This document shows, piece after piece, positions 35,487-47,195 of a stretch of 64,000 nucleotides of DNA. Position 1 is the first letter of the stretch. Each line of letters begins with the position of its first letter. Source of the DNA: Taudactylus pleione (Eukaryota > Chordata > Amphibia > Anura > Myobatrachidae); the NCBI GenBank assembly GCA_031769625.1, contig JAUIMM010000698.1:277501-341500 (forward strand). Reading direction: 5' to 3'. A program made the translations under genes and the position numbers. Below the pieces are notes generated by a model, which searched no databases, was not told where the DNA came from, and saw only the letters and a program-made list of their open reading frames with translations.

Positions 35487-38400
35487 ATGGAGGACCAAAC
35501 TTTCTCCGATAAAAATAAAATAGAGAAAGATCAAGAACCACTTCCTCCTAGTGCTGAAGCTGCTGCCACTAGTCATGACATAGACGATAACATGCCATCA
35601 ACGTCGTCTGCCAAGGCCGATGCCCAATGTCATAGTAGAGGGCACATACAATCCCAAATGGCAAAGTTCAGGAAAATGACCTTGAAAAAGACATTTAAAT
35701 CAGCTGAAGAGAAACGTAAACTTGCCAATATGCCATTTACGACACGGAGTGGCAAGGAACGGCTAAGGTCGATCCCTAGTATGTTCATGACTAGTGGTTC
35801 AGCTTCACATGACGATGGAAGCCCTCCTCCCACTAAAAAAATCAAAAGAGTTAAGCTGGCAAAATCACAGCGAAGAACTGTGCTTTCTAAGAAGATATCA
35901 CAAATCCCCAAGGAGAGTCCAAGTGTGGTGGTGGTTGCGATGCCTGACCTTCCCAGCACTGGACGGGAAGAGGTGGCTCTTTCCACCATTTGCACGCCCC
36001 CTGCAAGTGCTGAAAGGAGCACCCACAGTCCACTTGCTGATATGCAAATTGAAGATGTCACTGTTGAAGTACAACAGGATGAGGATACTGGTGTAGCTGG
36101 CGCTGAGGAGGAAGTTGGCGAGGAGGATTCTGATGGTGATGTGGTTTGTTTAAATCAGGCTCCGGGGGAGACAGTTGTTGTCCGTGGGATGAAAAAGCCC
36201 ATCACGGTCATGCCTGGGCAGAAGACCAAACATTCCACCTCTTTGGTCTGGCAATATTTCTATCCAAATCCGGACAACAACTGTCTTGCCATATGTACCA
36301 TATGTAAAGGTGAAATAAGTAGGGGTAGGGACGTCAACCACCTAGGAACATCCTCCCTTATACGGCACCTGCAGCGCGTTCATAAAAAGTTACTGTCAAG
36401 TTCAGAAACTTTGGCTAAGACCGTAAGCAGTCCAGGGACACCTAAATCCCGTTGTCCTGTTGTATCCAAGCGCCTGCAAACCACACCGTCAACTCCCTCC
36501 TCGTCAATTTCCTCCTTAGTCAGGATCGGAAGTAGTCCTGCAGGCCATGTCACTGGCATGACTGACTCTCCTATCCGGGATTCCTCTGGAGGATCCTGCA
36601 TTGCTACGCCTACTGCTGCCGCTGCTGCTGTTGCTGCTGCTGGGAGTCGTTCATCATCCCAGAGAGGAAGTAGGAACACCACTACTTTTACTAAACAATT
36701 GACCCTCCAACAGTCCTTAGCGAGGAGGATGAAGTACGACAGCAGTCATCCTGAAGCAAAACGTATAACTGAGGCCTTGACTGCTATGTTGGTGTTAGAC
36801 GTGCGTCCGGTATCCGCCATTAGTGCAGTGGGATTTAGACAATTGATGGAGGTAGTGTGTCCCCGGTTCCAAATCCCGTCTAGATTCCACTTCACTAGGC
36901 AGGCGATACCGAGACTGTACAGAAACATCAGAAAAAGTGTCCTCAGTGTCCTGAAAAATGCCGTTGTACACAATGTCCACTTAACCACGGACATGTGGAC
37001 AAGTGGAACAGGGCAGACTAAGGACTATATGACTGTGACAGCCCACTGGGTAGATGTATCACCTTACGCAGCAACAGCAGCAGCGTCACCAGTAGCAGCA
37101 TCTCAGAAACGCCAGCTCGTTACAAGGCAGGCTACGCTGTGTATCACCAGTTTCAGTAAGAGGCACACCGCCGACAACCTCTTAGAGAAACTGAGGGAAA
37201 TCATCGCCCAGTGGCTTACCCCACTTAGACTCTCCTGGGGATTTGTGATATCTGACAACGCCACCAATATTGTGCGGGCATTACATCTGGGCAAATTCCA
37301 GCACGTCCCATGTTTTGCTCACACAATAAACTTGGTGGTGCAGAATTTTCTGAAAAGCGACAGGGGCGCGCAGGAGACGCTTTGGGTGGCCCGAAAAATT
37401 TCTGGCCACTTTCGCCATTCAGCGACTGCGTGCCGAAGACTGGAGCGCCAGCAAACACTCTTGAACCTGCCTCGCCATCACCTGAAGCAAGAGGTTGTGA
37501 CGCGGTGGAACTCAACCCTCTATATGCTTCAGAGGATGGAGGAGCAGCAAAAGGCCATACAAGCCTATACATCCACCTATGACATAGGCAAAGGAGGGGG
37601 TATGCACATGACTCAAGCGCAGTGGAGAATGATTTCCGTGTTGTGCAAGGTTCTCCAGCCCTTCGAACTTGCCACACGTGAAGTCAGTTCAGACACAGCC
37701 AGCTTGAGTCAGGTCATTCCCCTCATCAGGCTTTTGCAGAAGCAGCTGGAGAAAGTGAAGGAGGAGCTAAGACGGAGCGATTCCGCTCGGCATGTGGGAC
37801 TTGTGGATGAAGCCCTTCATTCGCTTTGCCAGGATTCCAGGGTGGTCAATCTGTTGAAATCAGACCACTACATTTTGGCCACCGTGCTTGATCCTAGGGT
37901 TAAAGCCTATGTGGTGTCTCTCTTTCCGGCCGACACAAGCCTGCAGAGGTGCAAAGACCTGCTGGTGAACACACTGTCAGCTGAAGCGGAACGTGACACG
38001 TCAACGGCTCCTTCTTCATTTTCTCCCGCAACTGGGGCTGCCAGGAAAAAACTTAGGTATCCTAAGCAACCCGCTGGCGGTGATGCAGGGCAGGCAGGAC
38101 CAAGTTTGGACATCTGGTCCGGACTGAAGGACCTGGCAACAATTTCTGACATGTCTACTGTCACTGCATATGATACTGTCACCATTGACAGAATGGTGGA
38201 GGATTACATCGGTGACAGCATCCAAGTAGGCATGTCAGACAGTCCATACCTGTACTGGCAGGAAAAAGAGGCAATTTGGAGGCCCCTGTACAAGCTGGCT
38301 CTATTTTACCTGAGTTGCCCCCCCTCCAGTGTGTACTCCGAAAGAGTGTTTAGTGCAGCCGGGAACCTTGTCAGCGAAAGGCGTAGGAGGTTGCTTCCAC

Positions 38401-38600
38401 AGAATGTGGAGAAGATGATGTTCATCAAAATGAATTATCAGCTCTTCCAGGGAGACCAGCCTCCAGAAGGTACAGAGGGACCTGTGGTGGTGGATTCAAG
38501 TGGGGACGAGTTAATACTTTGTGAGGATGAGGATGTACACACTGAAGAGGGTGAGGAATCGGTGGATGAGGAGGATGAGGATGACATCTTGCCTCCGTAG
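35487..38600 (+). CDS. hAT transposase with BED zinc finger, copy 2
   Basis: 1,037 residues, intact, same start context as copy 1. All finger Cys/His and the three acidic catalytic residues are kept. Differences by copy 1 numbering are T113P, A127S, Q311K, S351P, I355V, V482I, G556S, V629A, L709M, F806V and R996G, plus one Ala fewer in the Ala run. F806V changes the conserved LDPRFK motif of hAT transposases, so if either copy is impaired this one is the likelier. The role is as for copy 1: a nuclear transposase binding its element ends. Confidence 0.95.
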   Translation: MEDQTFSDKNKIEKDQEPLPPSAEAAATSHDIDDNMPSTSSAKADAQCHSRGHIQSQMAKFRKMTLKKTFKSAEEKRKLANMPFTTRSGKERLRSIPSMFMTSGSASHDDGSPPPTKKIKRVKLAKSQRRTVLSKKISQIPKESPSVVVVAMPDLPSTGREEVALSTICTPPASAERSTHSPLADMQIEDVTVEVQQDEDTGVAGAEEEVGEEDSDGDVVCLNQAPGETVVVRGMKKPITVMPGQKTKHSTSLVWQYFYPNPDNNCLAICTICKGEISRGRDVNHLGTSSLIRHLQRVHKKLLSSSETLAKTVSSPGTPKSRCPVVSKRLQTTPSTPSSSISSLVRIGSSPAGHVTGMTDSPIRDSSGGSCIATPTAAAAAVAAAGSRSSSQRGSRNTTTFTKQLTLQQSLARRMKYDSSHPEAKRITEALTAMLVLDVRPVSAISAVGFRQLMEVVCPRFQIPSRFHFTRQAIPRLYRNIRKSVLSVLKNAVVHNVHLTTDMWTSGTGQTKDYMTVTAHWVDVSPYAATAAASPVAASQKRQLVTRQATLCITSFSKRHTADNLLEKLREIIAQWLTPLRLSWGFVISDNATNIVRALHLGKFQHVPCFAHTINLVVQNFLKSDRGAQETLWVARKISGHFRHSATACRRLERQQTLLNLPRHHLKQEVVTRWNSTLYMLQRMEEQQKAIQAYTSTYDIGKGGGMHMTQAQWRMISVLCKVLQPFELATREVSSDTASLSQVIPLIRLLQKQLEKVKEELRRSDSARHVGLVDEALHSLCQDSRVVNLLKSDHYILATVLDPRVKAYVVSLFPADTSLQRCKDLLVNTLSAEAERDTSTAPSSFSPATGAARKKLRYPKQPAGGDAGQAGPSLDIWSGLKDLATISDMSTVTAYDTVTIDRMVEDYIGDSIQVGMSDSPYLYWQEKEAIWRPLYKLALFYLSCPPSSVYSERVFSAAGNLVSERRRRLLPQNVEKMMFIKMNYQLFQGDQPPEGTEGPVVVDSSGDELILCEDEDVHTEEGEESVDEEDEDDILPP

Positions 38601-39243
38601 AGCCAGTTTGTGCAGGGACACATTAATTGCCAGCTTGTTTTGTGGGGGCCCAAACGAACCAATCATTTCAGCCACAGTTGTGTGGCAGACCCTGGCGCTG
38701 AAATGATTGATTTGTTAAAGTGTGCATGTCCTGTTTATACAACATAAGGGAGGGTGGGAGGGCCCAAGGACAATTCCATCTTGCACTTCTTTTTTTTCTT
38801 TGCATTATGTACAGTTTGGGGCCTAGTTTTTCTAACTGCCATCCTGTCTGCCACTGCAGTGTCACTCCTAGATGGGTCACGTGTTTGTGCCGCCCACTCG
38901 TGTCGCTTAGCATAGTCATCCAGCTACCTCGGTGCAACCTTTTGGACATAAAAACACTATTGTGAGGTGTGAGGTGTTCAGAATAGACTGGAAATGAGTG
39001 GAAATTAAGGATATTGAGGTTAATAATAGCATAGGAGCAGAGAAAACAACAAATTCTGTGATTTTAGCTGTTTTTATGCTTTTTTTAAAAAAAATACAGA
39101 TCCAAAACACAAAACCCAGAACCCAAAACACGGAAGGGTGGTTTTGGCAAAACCAATCCAGATCCAAAACACGAAGAAAGATCCAGATCCAAAACCAAAA
39201 CACAAAACACGAAAAGTGGCCGGTGCACACCCCTAATATATAC

Positions 39244-42200
39244 ATGAACACACTGACACATATACAGTTATAAACATACACACACTGACATACACAGTAC
39301 ACTGACACATATATACATACACACACTGACATATAGTTATATACATACAAACACTGACATATACAGTACATTGACATATATACATGCACACACTGACATA
39401 TACAGTTATATACATACACACACTGACATATACAGTACACTGACACATATATACATGCACACACTGACATATACAGTTATATATATATACACATACTGAC
39501 ATATACAGTACACTGACACATATAAACATACACACACTGACATATACAGTTATATACATGCACACACTGACATATACAGTTATATACATACTTACACTGA
39601 CATATACAGTACACTGACACATATATACATGCACGCACTGACACATATACAGCTATATACATACACACAATGACATATACAGTACACTGACACATATATA
39701 CATGCACACACTGACACATATACAGCTATATACATACACACACTGACATATACAGTACACTGACACATATATACATAAACACACTGACATATACAGTTAT
39801 ATACATACACAAACTGACATATACAGTGCACTGACACATATATACATGCACACACTGACACATATACAGTTATACACATACACACACTGACATATACAGT
39901 ACACTGACACATATATACATACACACACTGACATATACAGTTATATACATACACACACTGACATATACAGTACACTGACACATATATACATAAACACACT
40001 GACATATACAGTTATATACATACACACACTGACATATACAGTACACTGACACATATATACATGCACACACTGACACATATACAGTTATATACATAAACAC
40101 ACTGACATATACAGTACACTGACACATATATACATACACACACTGACATATACAGTTATATACATACACACACTGACATGTACTGTACACTGACACATAT
40201 ATACATAAACACACTGACATATACAGATATATACATACACATACTGACATATACAGTACCCTGACACATATATACATGCACACACTGACACATATACAGT
40301 TATATACATACACACACTGACATATACAGTACACTGACACATATAAACATACACACACTGACATATACAGTTATATACATGCACACACTGACATAAACAG
40401 TTATATACATACTTACACTGACATATACAGAACACTGACACATATATACATGCATGCACTGACACATATACAGTTATATACAGTACACCGACACATATAT
40501 ACATGCACGCACTGACATATACAGATATATACATACACACACTGACATATACTGTACACTGACACATATATACATGCACACACTGACACATATACAGTTA
40601 TATACATACACACACTGACATATACAGTACACTGACACATATATACATACACACACTAACATATACAGTTATAAACATACACACACTGACATATACAATA
40701 CACTGACACATATATACATGCACACACTGACACATATACAGTTATATACATACACACACTGACATATACAGTACACTGACACATATATACATGCACACAC
40801 TGACACATATACAGTTATATACATACACACACTGACATATACAGTACACTGACACATATATACATACACACACTTACATATACAGTTATATACATACACA
40901 CTGACATGTACAGTACACTGACACATATATACATAAACAACTGACTTATACAGTTATATACATACACATACTGACATATACAGTACCCTGACACATATAT
41001 ACATGCACACACTGACACATATACAGTTATATACATAAATACACAGACATATACAGTACACTGACACATATATACATACACACACTGACATATACAGTTA
41101 TATACATACACACACTGACATATACAGTACACTGACACATATATACATAAACACACTGACATATACAGTTATATACATACACACACTGACATACACATTA
41201 CACTGACACATATATACATGCACACACTGACACATATACAGTTATATACATACACACACTGACACATACAGTTATATATATATACACATACTGACATATA
41301 CAGTACACTGACACATATAAACATACACACTCTGACATATACAGTTATATACATGCACACACTGACATATACAGTTATATACATACTTACACTGACATAT
41401 ACAGTACACTGACACATATATACATGCACGCACTGACACATATACAGCTATATACATACACACACTGACATATACAGTTATATACATACACGCACTGACA
41501 TATACAGTACACTGACACATATATACATAAACACACTGACATATACAGTTATATACATACACACACTGACATATACAGTACAGTGACACATATATACATG
41601 CACACACTGACACATATACAGTTATAAACATACACACACTGACATATACAGTACACTGACACATATATACATACACTCACTGACATATACAGTTATATAC
41701 ATACACACACTGACATATACAGTTATATACATACTTACACTGACATATACAGTACACTGACTCATATATACATGCACACACTGACATATACAGTTATATA
41801 CATGCACACACTGACATATACAGTTATATACATACTTACACTGACATATACAGTTATATACATACTTACACTGACATATACAGTACACTGACACATATGT
41901 ACATGCACACACTGACACATATACAGTTATATACATACACACACTGACATATACAGTACACTGACACATATATACATGCACACACTGACACATATACAGT
42001 TATATACATACACACACTGACATATACAGTACACTGACACATATATACATGCACACACTGACACATATACAGTTATATACATACACAGACTGACATATAC
42101 AGTACACTGACACATATATACATACACACACTGACATACAGTTATATTCATACACACACTGACATATACAGTAAACTGACACATATATACATGCACACAC

Positions 42201-44380
42201 TGACACATATACAGTTATATACATACACACACTGACATATACATTACACTGACACATATATACATGCACACACTGACATATACAGTTATATACATACACA
42301 CACTGACATATACAGTACACTGACACATATATACATTTACCCACTGACATATACAGTTATATACATACACATACTGACATATACAGTACACTGACACATA
42401 TAAATATACACACACTGCCATATACAGTTATATACATGCACACACTGACATATACTGTTATATACATACTTACACTGACATATACAGTACACTGACACAT
42501 ATATACATGCACGCACTGACACATATACAGTTATATACATACACACACTGACATATACAGTTATATACATACACGCACTGACATATACAGTACACTGACA
42601 CATATATACATAAACACACTGACATATACAGTTATATACATACACACACTGACATATACAGTACAGTGACACATATATACATGCACACACTGACACATAT
42701 ACAGTTATAAACATACACACACTGACATATACAGTACACTGACACATATATACATACACTCACTGACATATACAGTTATATACATACACACACTGACATA
42801 TACAGTTATATACATACTTACACTGACATATACAGTACACTGACTCATATATACATGCACATACTGACATATACAGTTATATACATGCACACACTGACAT
42901 ATACAGTTATATACATACTTACACTGACATATACAGTACACTGACATATATATACATGCACACACTGACACATATACAGTTATATACATACACACACTGA
43001 CATATACAGTTCACTGACACATATATACATGCACACACTGACACATATACAGTTATATACATACACACACTGACATATACAGTACACTGACACATATATA
43101 CATGCACACACTGACACATATACAGTTATATACATACACAGACTGACATATACAGTACACTGACACATATATACATACACACACTGACATACAGTTATAT
43201 TCATACACACACTGACATATACAGTAAACTGACACATATATACATGCACACACTGACACATATACAGTTATATACATACACACACTGACATATACATTAC
43301 ACTGACACATATATACATGCACACACTGACATATACAGTTATATACATACACACACTGACATATACAGTACACTGACACATATATACATTTACCCACTGA
43401 CATATACAGTTATATACATACACATACTGACATATACAGTACACTGACACATATAAATATACACACACTGCCATATACAGTTATATACATGCACACACTG
43501 ACATATACTGTTATATACATACTTACACTGACATATACAGTACACTGACACATATATACATGCACGCACTGACACATATACAGTTATATACATACACACA
43601 CTGACATATACAGTACACTGACACATATATACATGCACACACTGACACATATACAGTTATATACATACACACACTGACATATACAGTACACTGACACATA
43701 TATACATACACACACTGACATATACAGTTATATACATACACGCACTGACATATACAGTACACTGACACATATATACATAAACACACTGCCATATAGTTAT
43801 ATACATACACACACTGACATATACAGTACACTGACACATATATACATGCACACACTGACACATATACAGTTATATACATACACACACTGACATATACAGT
43901 ACACTGAGATTTATACATACACAGACTGACATATACAGTTATATACATACACACACTGACATATACAGTACACTGACACATATATACATAAACACACTGA
44001 CATATACAGTTATATACATACACATACTGACATATACAGTACACTGACACATATAAACATACACACACTGACATATACAGTTATATACATGCACACACTG
44101 ACATATACAGTTATATACATACGTACACTGACATATACAGTACACTGACACATATATACATGCACGCACTGACACATATACAATTATATACTTACACACA
44201 CTGACATATACAGTAAACTGACACATATATACATGCACACACTGACACATATACAGTTATATACATACACACACTGACATATACAGTACACTGACACATA
44301 TATACATAAACACACTGACACATATACTGTTATATACATATACAGTACACTGACACATATATACATGCACACACTGACAG
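39244..44380. repeat. 71-73 bp satellite, segment 4
   Basis: The satellite continues after hAT copy 2 to the TGACAGCCTACACAG junction. It contains a local tandem duplication with 1,053-bp offset (about 41.87-42.42 kb repeated at 42.92-43.47 kb). Left of that the match continues with small indels. The minus-strand open frames are repeat artefacts. Confidence 0.95.
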
Positions 44381-44865
44381 CCTACACAGACACAGATATC
44401 TCTTTCACACAAATGCAGCCCCCCCACACATAACACACACCAACCTCCACCCCCCCACATAACAAACACCAACCTCCACTCCCCCCCCCCACTCCCCATT
44501 ACCCACCTGCAGTGAGCAGAGAGCTGGGGAAGGAAGAATTACTCCTCTCCTGGTACCCGGAGTCAGACGGCAGCTTGTCTCAAACAGGTCGGGGAACAGG
44601 AAGAGCTCTCACTCTCTCATCAACAAGACTGCCTGTGAGGGGCTGCGCTCTTCCACTGCAGCTCCCCCTAGAGGCAGCCCAATTAGCAGCAGGCTAGCAG
44701 GCAGAGCACACTGACCTGCTCATTATTAGTCGGGATACAATGATGGCGGGAGGGGGAAGGGCGGGTGTACGTGTGGCTATGATGCCCTACCGGCACCCCC
44801 TCTTCTGGGCTTGCCAGGGCGCCCAGGGCACGTACCCCGCTCGACCCCCCCTAGTTACACCACTG
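44381..44865. other. Right non-satellite arm of the hAT-bounded block
   Basis: A C-rich stretch of CACCAACCTCCAC-type repeats is followed by unique-looking sequence and then the terminal CCCTAGTTACACCACTG. The last about 100 bp are the reverse complement of the element end at 8455. No gene. Confidence 0.6.
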
Positions 44866-45441
44866 TCCGGCACCTGTGTGCAGGCGGCCGTGGCTTCCTT
44901 AGGAGCGCGTGCCGCTCTGCTAAATATTTAAAGTGACAGGCACTCAAAATAGGATGCGCTGATTGGGGCTAGTTTGAACTCTGGCCTATAAAAGGAAGTT
45001 CCTGGGAGCACTCCAGTGCCAGAGTATAGACTCCATTACCATACTCCAGCATTCCTGTGTATAACCTGGCTATTGGTTCTGACCTTGACCTGTTCGTGAC
45101 TCTGATTCTGCCTGACCCCTGGTTCCGTGTTTGATATCTGGTTCTGACCTCGGCTATTCCCTGTGACCCATTTATGTCTGCTCCTTGGTACAGTCTTGTC
45201 TGTTTGGTTCTGACCCGGCTAGTCTACTATGCTAGAAGTTCCCTGCACTCTACTAGTCACCAGCACCTGTATAGGGAAACCTAACCTGAGGGCCGCGACC
45301 TGTGTGTCGGATGCAGCTAAGTCCATACCTTCTTGCGAGGGTCCCTGGTGAATACTGCCGGCACAATAGACTCCTCAGGAATAGGTCTAGTCATTCCCTG
45401 AATATGGGTTGCGTCTACTATCCATCTGAGAGTTTGTGACA
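44866..45441 (+). repeat. Right part of the split solo LTR
   Basis: Continues the LTR begun at 11969. A TATAAAAG box lies at 44987-44994 with a pyrimidine-rich region after it. The LTR ends TTTGTGACA at 45441, mirroring the TGTTAC start, and is followed by the target duplication CCATG. Gypsy-like by layout; no internal region is present. Confidence 0.85.
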
Positions 45442-45556
45442 CCATGGGGATAATGTGGTTGGAATGATCCCGGCACCAAACAGTTAAGCTTTCAGCTCCC
45501 AGGATGTCTCTGGTCCTCCTCCATATATACCCCGCCCCTGGCCACAGGCATTCAGT
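45442..45556 (+). repeat. DIRS left inverted terminal repeat (inner part)
   Basis: Contains CCAAACAGTTAAGCTTTCAG and CATATATACCCCGCCCCTGG, and is the reverse complement of 52797-52915 with a few differences. Confidence 0.85.
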
Positions 45557-46376
45557 TGTTCGTTTTTATTGCGGCAGGATTCAGATGCACCTTTGTAACG
45601 GGACTGCTCAGGCAGTCCCAAGCTTTTATTTTATGTTGTAATTTTATTCTCTATGTTTTTGAGTTAGTAGTGCTGAGCGTCTTTATTAAGACGCATGCAC
45701 AGCGACTCCATTTACCTCCGCTGGGCCGCAACACCAGTATCGTCTCTGATGATATTGGCGGCTCACAGCAGAGCTTGCTAGCAGCGATGCTGGGGCCCGG
45801 ACTGCAACCAGAAGCACGGGGATGTCAGGTAAGGCAATTCCTTGCTTACGGGGAATTGGCAATGGCAGTCCTTGCTTTCGGTGCTGGAGACACATCAGAA
45901 GTCGCTGCAGTGAGGGCCCGGTGTGTCCGCTCCCTCACTAGACTACTGGGGCTTTATTGTCTGATACTGGGGATCAGTAGCGAACACTTCTGCTTAGGGG
46001 AAGTAGGCTCTCTCCCGGCAGCTCCTCCACCGACCCAGACACAGATCCATAAAACTTTTTCGCACGTCTGAGTCGCTCCTCCTACCCTCCTCGTGTAAAT
46101 GAATTGCTCGTCGTCCACTAATGGTGCTTTGCTGCAGCGATTTGGTCTTAGGAGGTTTTTGGGTCAGTCTCCCAGTATACCTCTCCCTTGGGTCAGGTAT
46201 ATGGTGCTCTATATCCTACCAAGCCTTGTGTTTGAGTTGTTGATTCAGAGTCTATTGCAACTAAATTACATATGCATTGTATTGACTGTTTGCTAGCTGC
46301 TGTGTTGATACTGCATTTTATTTCTGACTGTCCGTTATAACTATCACTGTTTTTTCTCCTCATCTCTCTGGTACAG
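45557..46376. other. DIRS 5' leader region
   Basis: No recognisable domain. A 171-codon open frame (45556-46071) shows no known motif and is probably chance. It is placed as the leader between the inverted repeat and the Gag-like remnant. Confidence 0.4.
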
Positions 46377-47195
46377 ATGGATGGGGTTTTTTCTGTGCAC
46401 TTCATGTTTACTTGTATTTGTGAAGGCAGTCACATTGCATTGTTACCTTTTATTATGAAATATGCAAAAGGTAAAGGGAAACAGGAGGTTGAGGCCTCTG
46501 TGCTGGTTTCAGGTAAATCCTGTTTGGCAGGCTTGTTCCCTCAGGACTTTATAAAGGATGGTTGGTGTGCTGTCTGTTATAAAGAACCACATCACTAGTC
46601 CTGGTTCAATAGCCATCTTGGTTGCCTTCTTGTCCCAGGTGATGATGCAGCTAGTGGATCATTTCGCTACTCCTACACTGCCTCCTTTAATGGGATACTC
46701 ACAACATGCTATGTTTGTCCCTCCTATACATCCTTCCTGGTTGGATGTTTTTACCCACTCAGGTCAGAGTATGGCTGCTGTTGTGAACAGACTGGTAGGC
46801 GCTAAGGCGCTTAAGCAGATGTTAGTTTTTTATGTCTGCTCAGCATGTAGCTTCAGACGCATCATCGGAGGAATCAGATGATGCCCCGGGTTCTTCTCCA
46901 GAGTCTAGCTTAGGAGAGGAGGACCATACTTCTACAGTGGATGTCTTTTCTTTGGTGAGGGTGATCAAATCAGTCCTAAGTATACAGGATGATGTGCCAA
47001 CTCCTAGAGAGAAGGCTCCAGTATTTAAACAACAGAAGATGCTGCTCCCATCAGATGCTGTTTTAGTGATTGCCTCAGCACAGTTTTGAAAATTTATACT
47101 GGGTAAATTACAACTACTGCTCCCATCAGATGCTGTTTTAGTGATTGCCTCAGCACAGTTTTGAAAATTTATACTGGGTAAATTACAACTACTGC
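46377..47195 (+). pseudogene. DIRS Gag-like remnant
   Basis: Short frames in all three phases precede the polymerase region, where DIRS elements carry a Gag-like ORF1. A 75-bp segment starting at 47042 (CTGCTCCCATCAGATGCTG) is duplicated in tandem at 47117. The remnant resumes after the LINE-like insertion near 49037, with EAWSNPDKWK (about 49110-49140) and RPAMAGAWVSKAIEEW (about 49310-49360), stretches that I associate with vertebrate DIRS ORF1. Frame is lost in several places. Confidence 0.5.

Larger units (their letters stand above)
33167..39235 (+). mobile_element. Full-length hAT transposon, copy 2 (6,069 bp)
   Basis: Same ends and same internal order as copy 1, flanked by exact atatatac duplications (33159-33166, 39236-39243). 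It has the same orientation and the same eleven-unit leader array. Base differences from copy 1 are sparse in all regions, so the two are recent sisters. They lie in different satellite monomers. Confidence 0.95.
12097..44865. mobile_element. 32.8-kb satellite-bearing block with hAT-like ends
   Basis: The left end CAGTGGCGTAACTAGGG and the right end CCCTAGTTACACCACTG are inverted repeats, and both ends share GCCCAGGGCA-type inner sequence. Flanking 8-mers cccggcag (12089-12096) and tccggcac (44866-44873) agree at 6 of 8 positions, as an aged hAT target duplication would. The flanks are two halves of one LTR, which shows this block is an insertion. Inside are a palindromic MITE, a 40-bp-type minisatellite, four satellite segments and three younger hAT-family elements. 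Inference: a non-autonomous hAT element in which tandem arrays grew. Confidence 0.7.

Noticed and set aside
13326..44380. CRISPR-like array
   Set aside because: Monomers are contiguous near-identical tandem copies without unique spacers, in a vertebrate-type genome.
45556..46071. 171-codon open frame as a host gene
   Set aside because: It lies directly inside the DIRS inverted repeat and leader, has no recognisable motif and no splice context.
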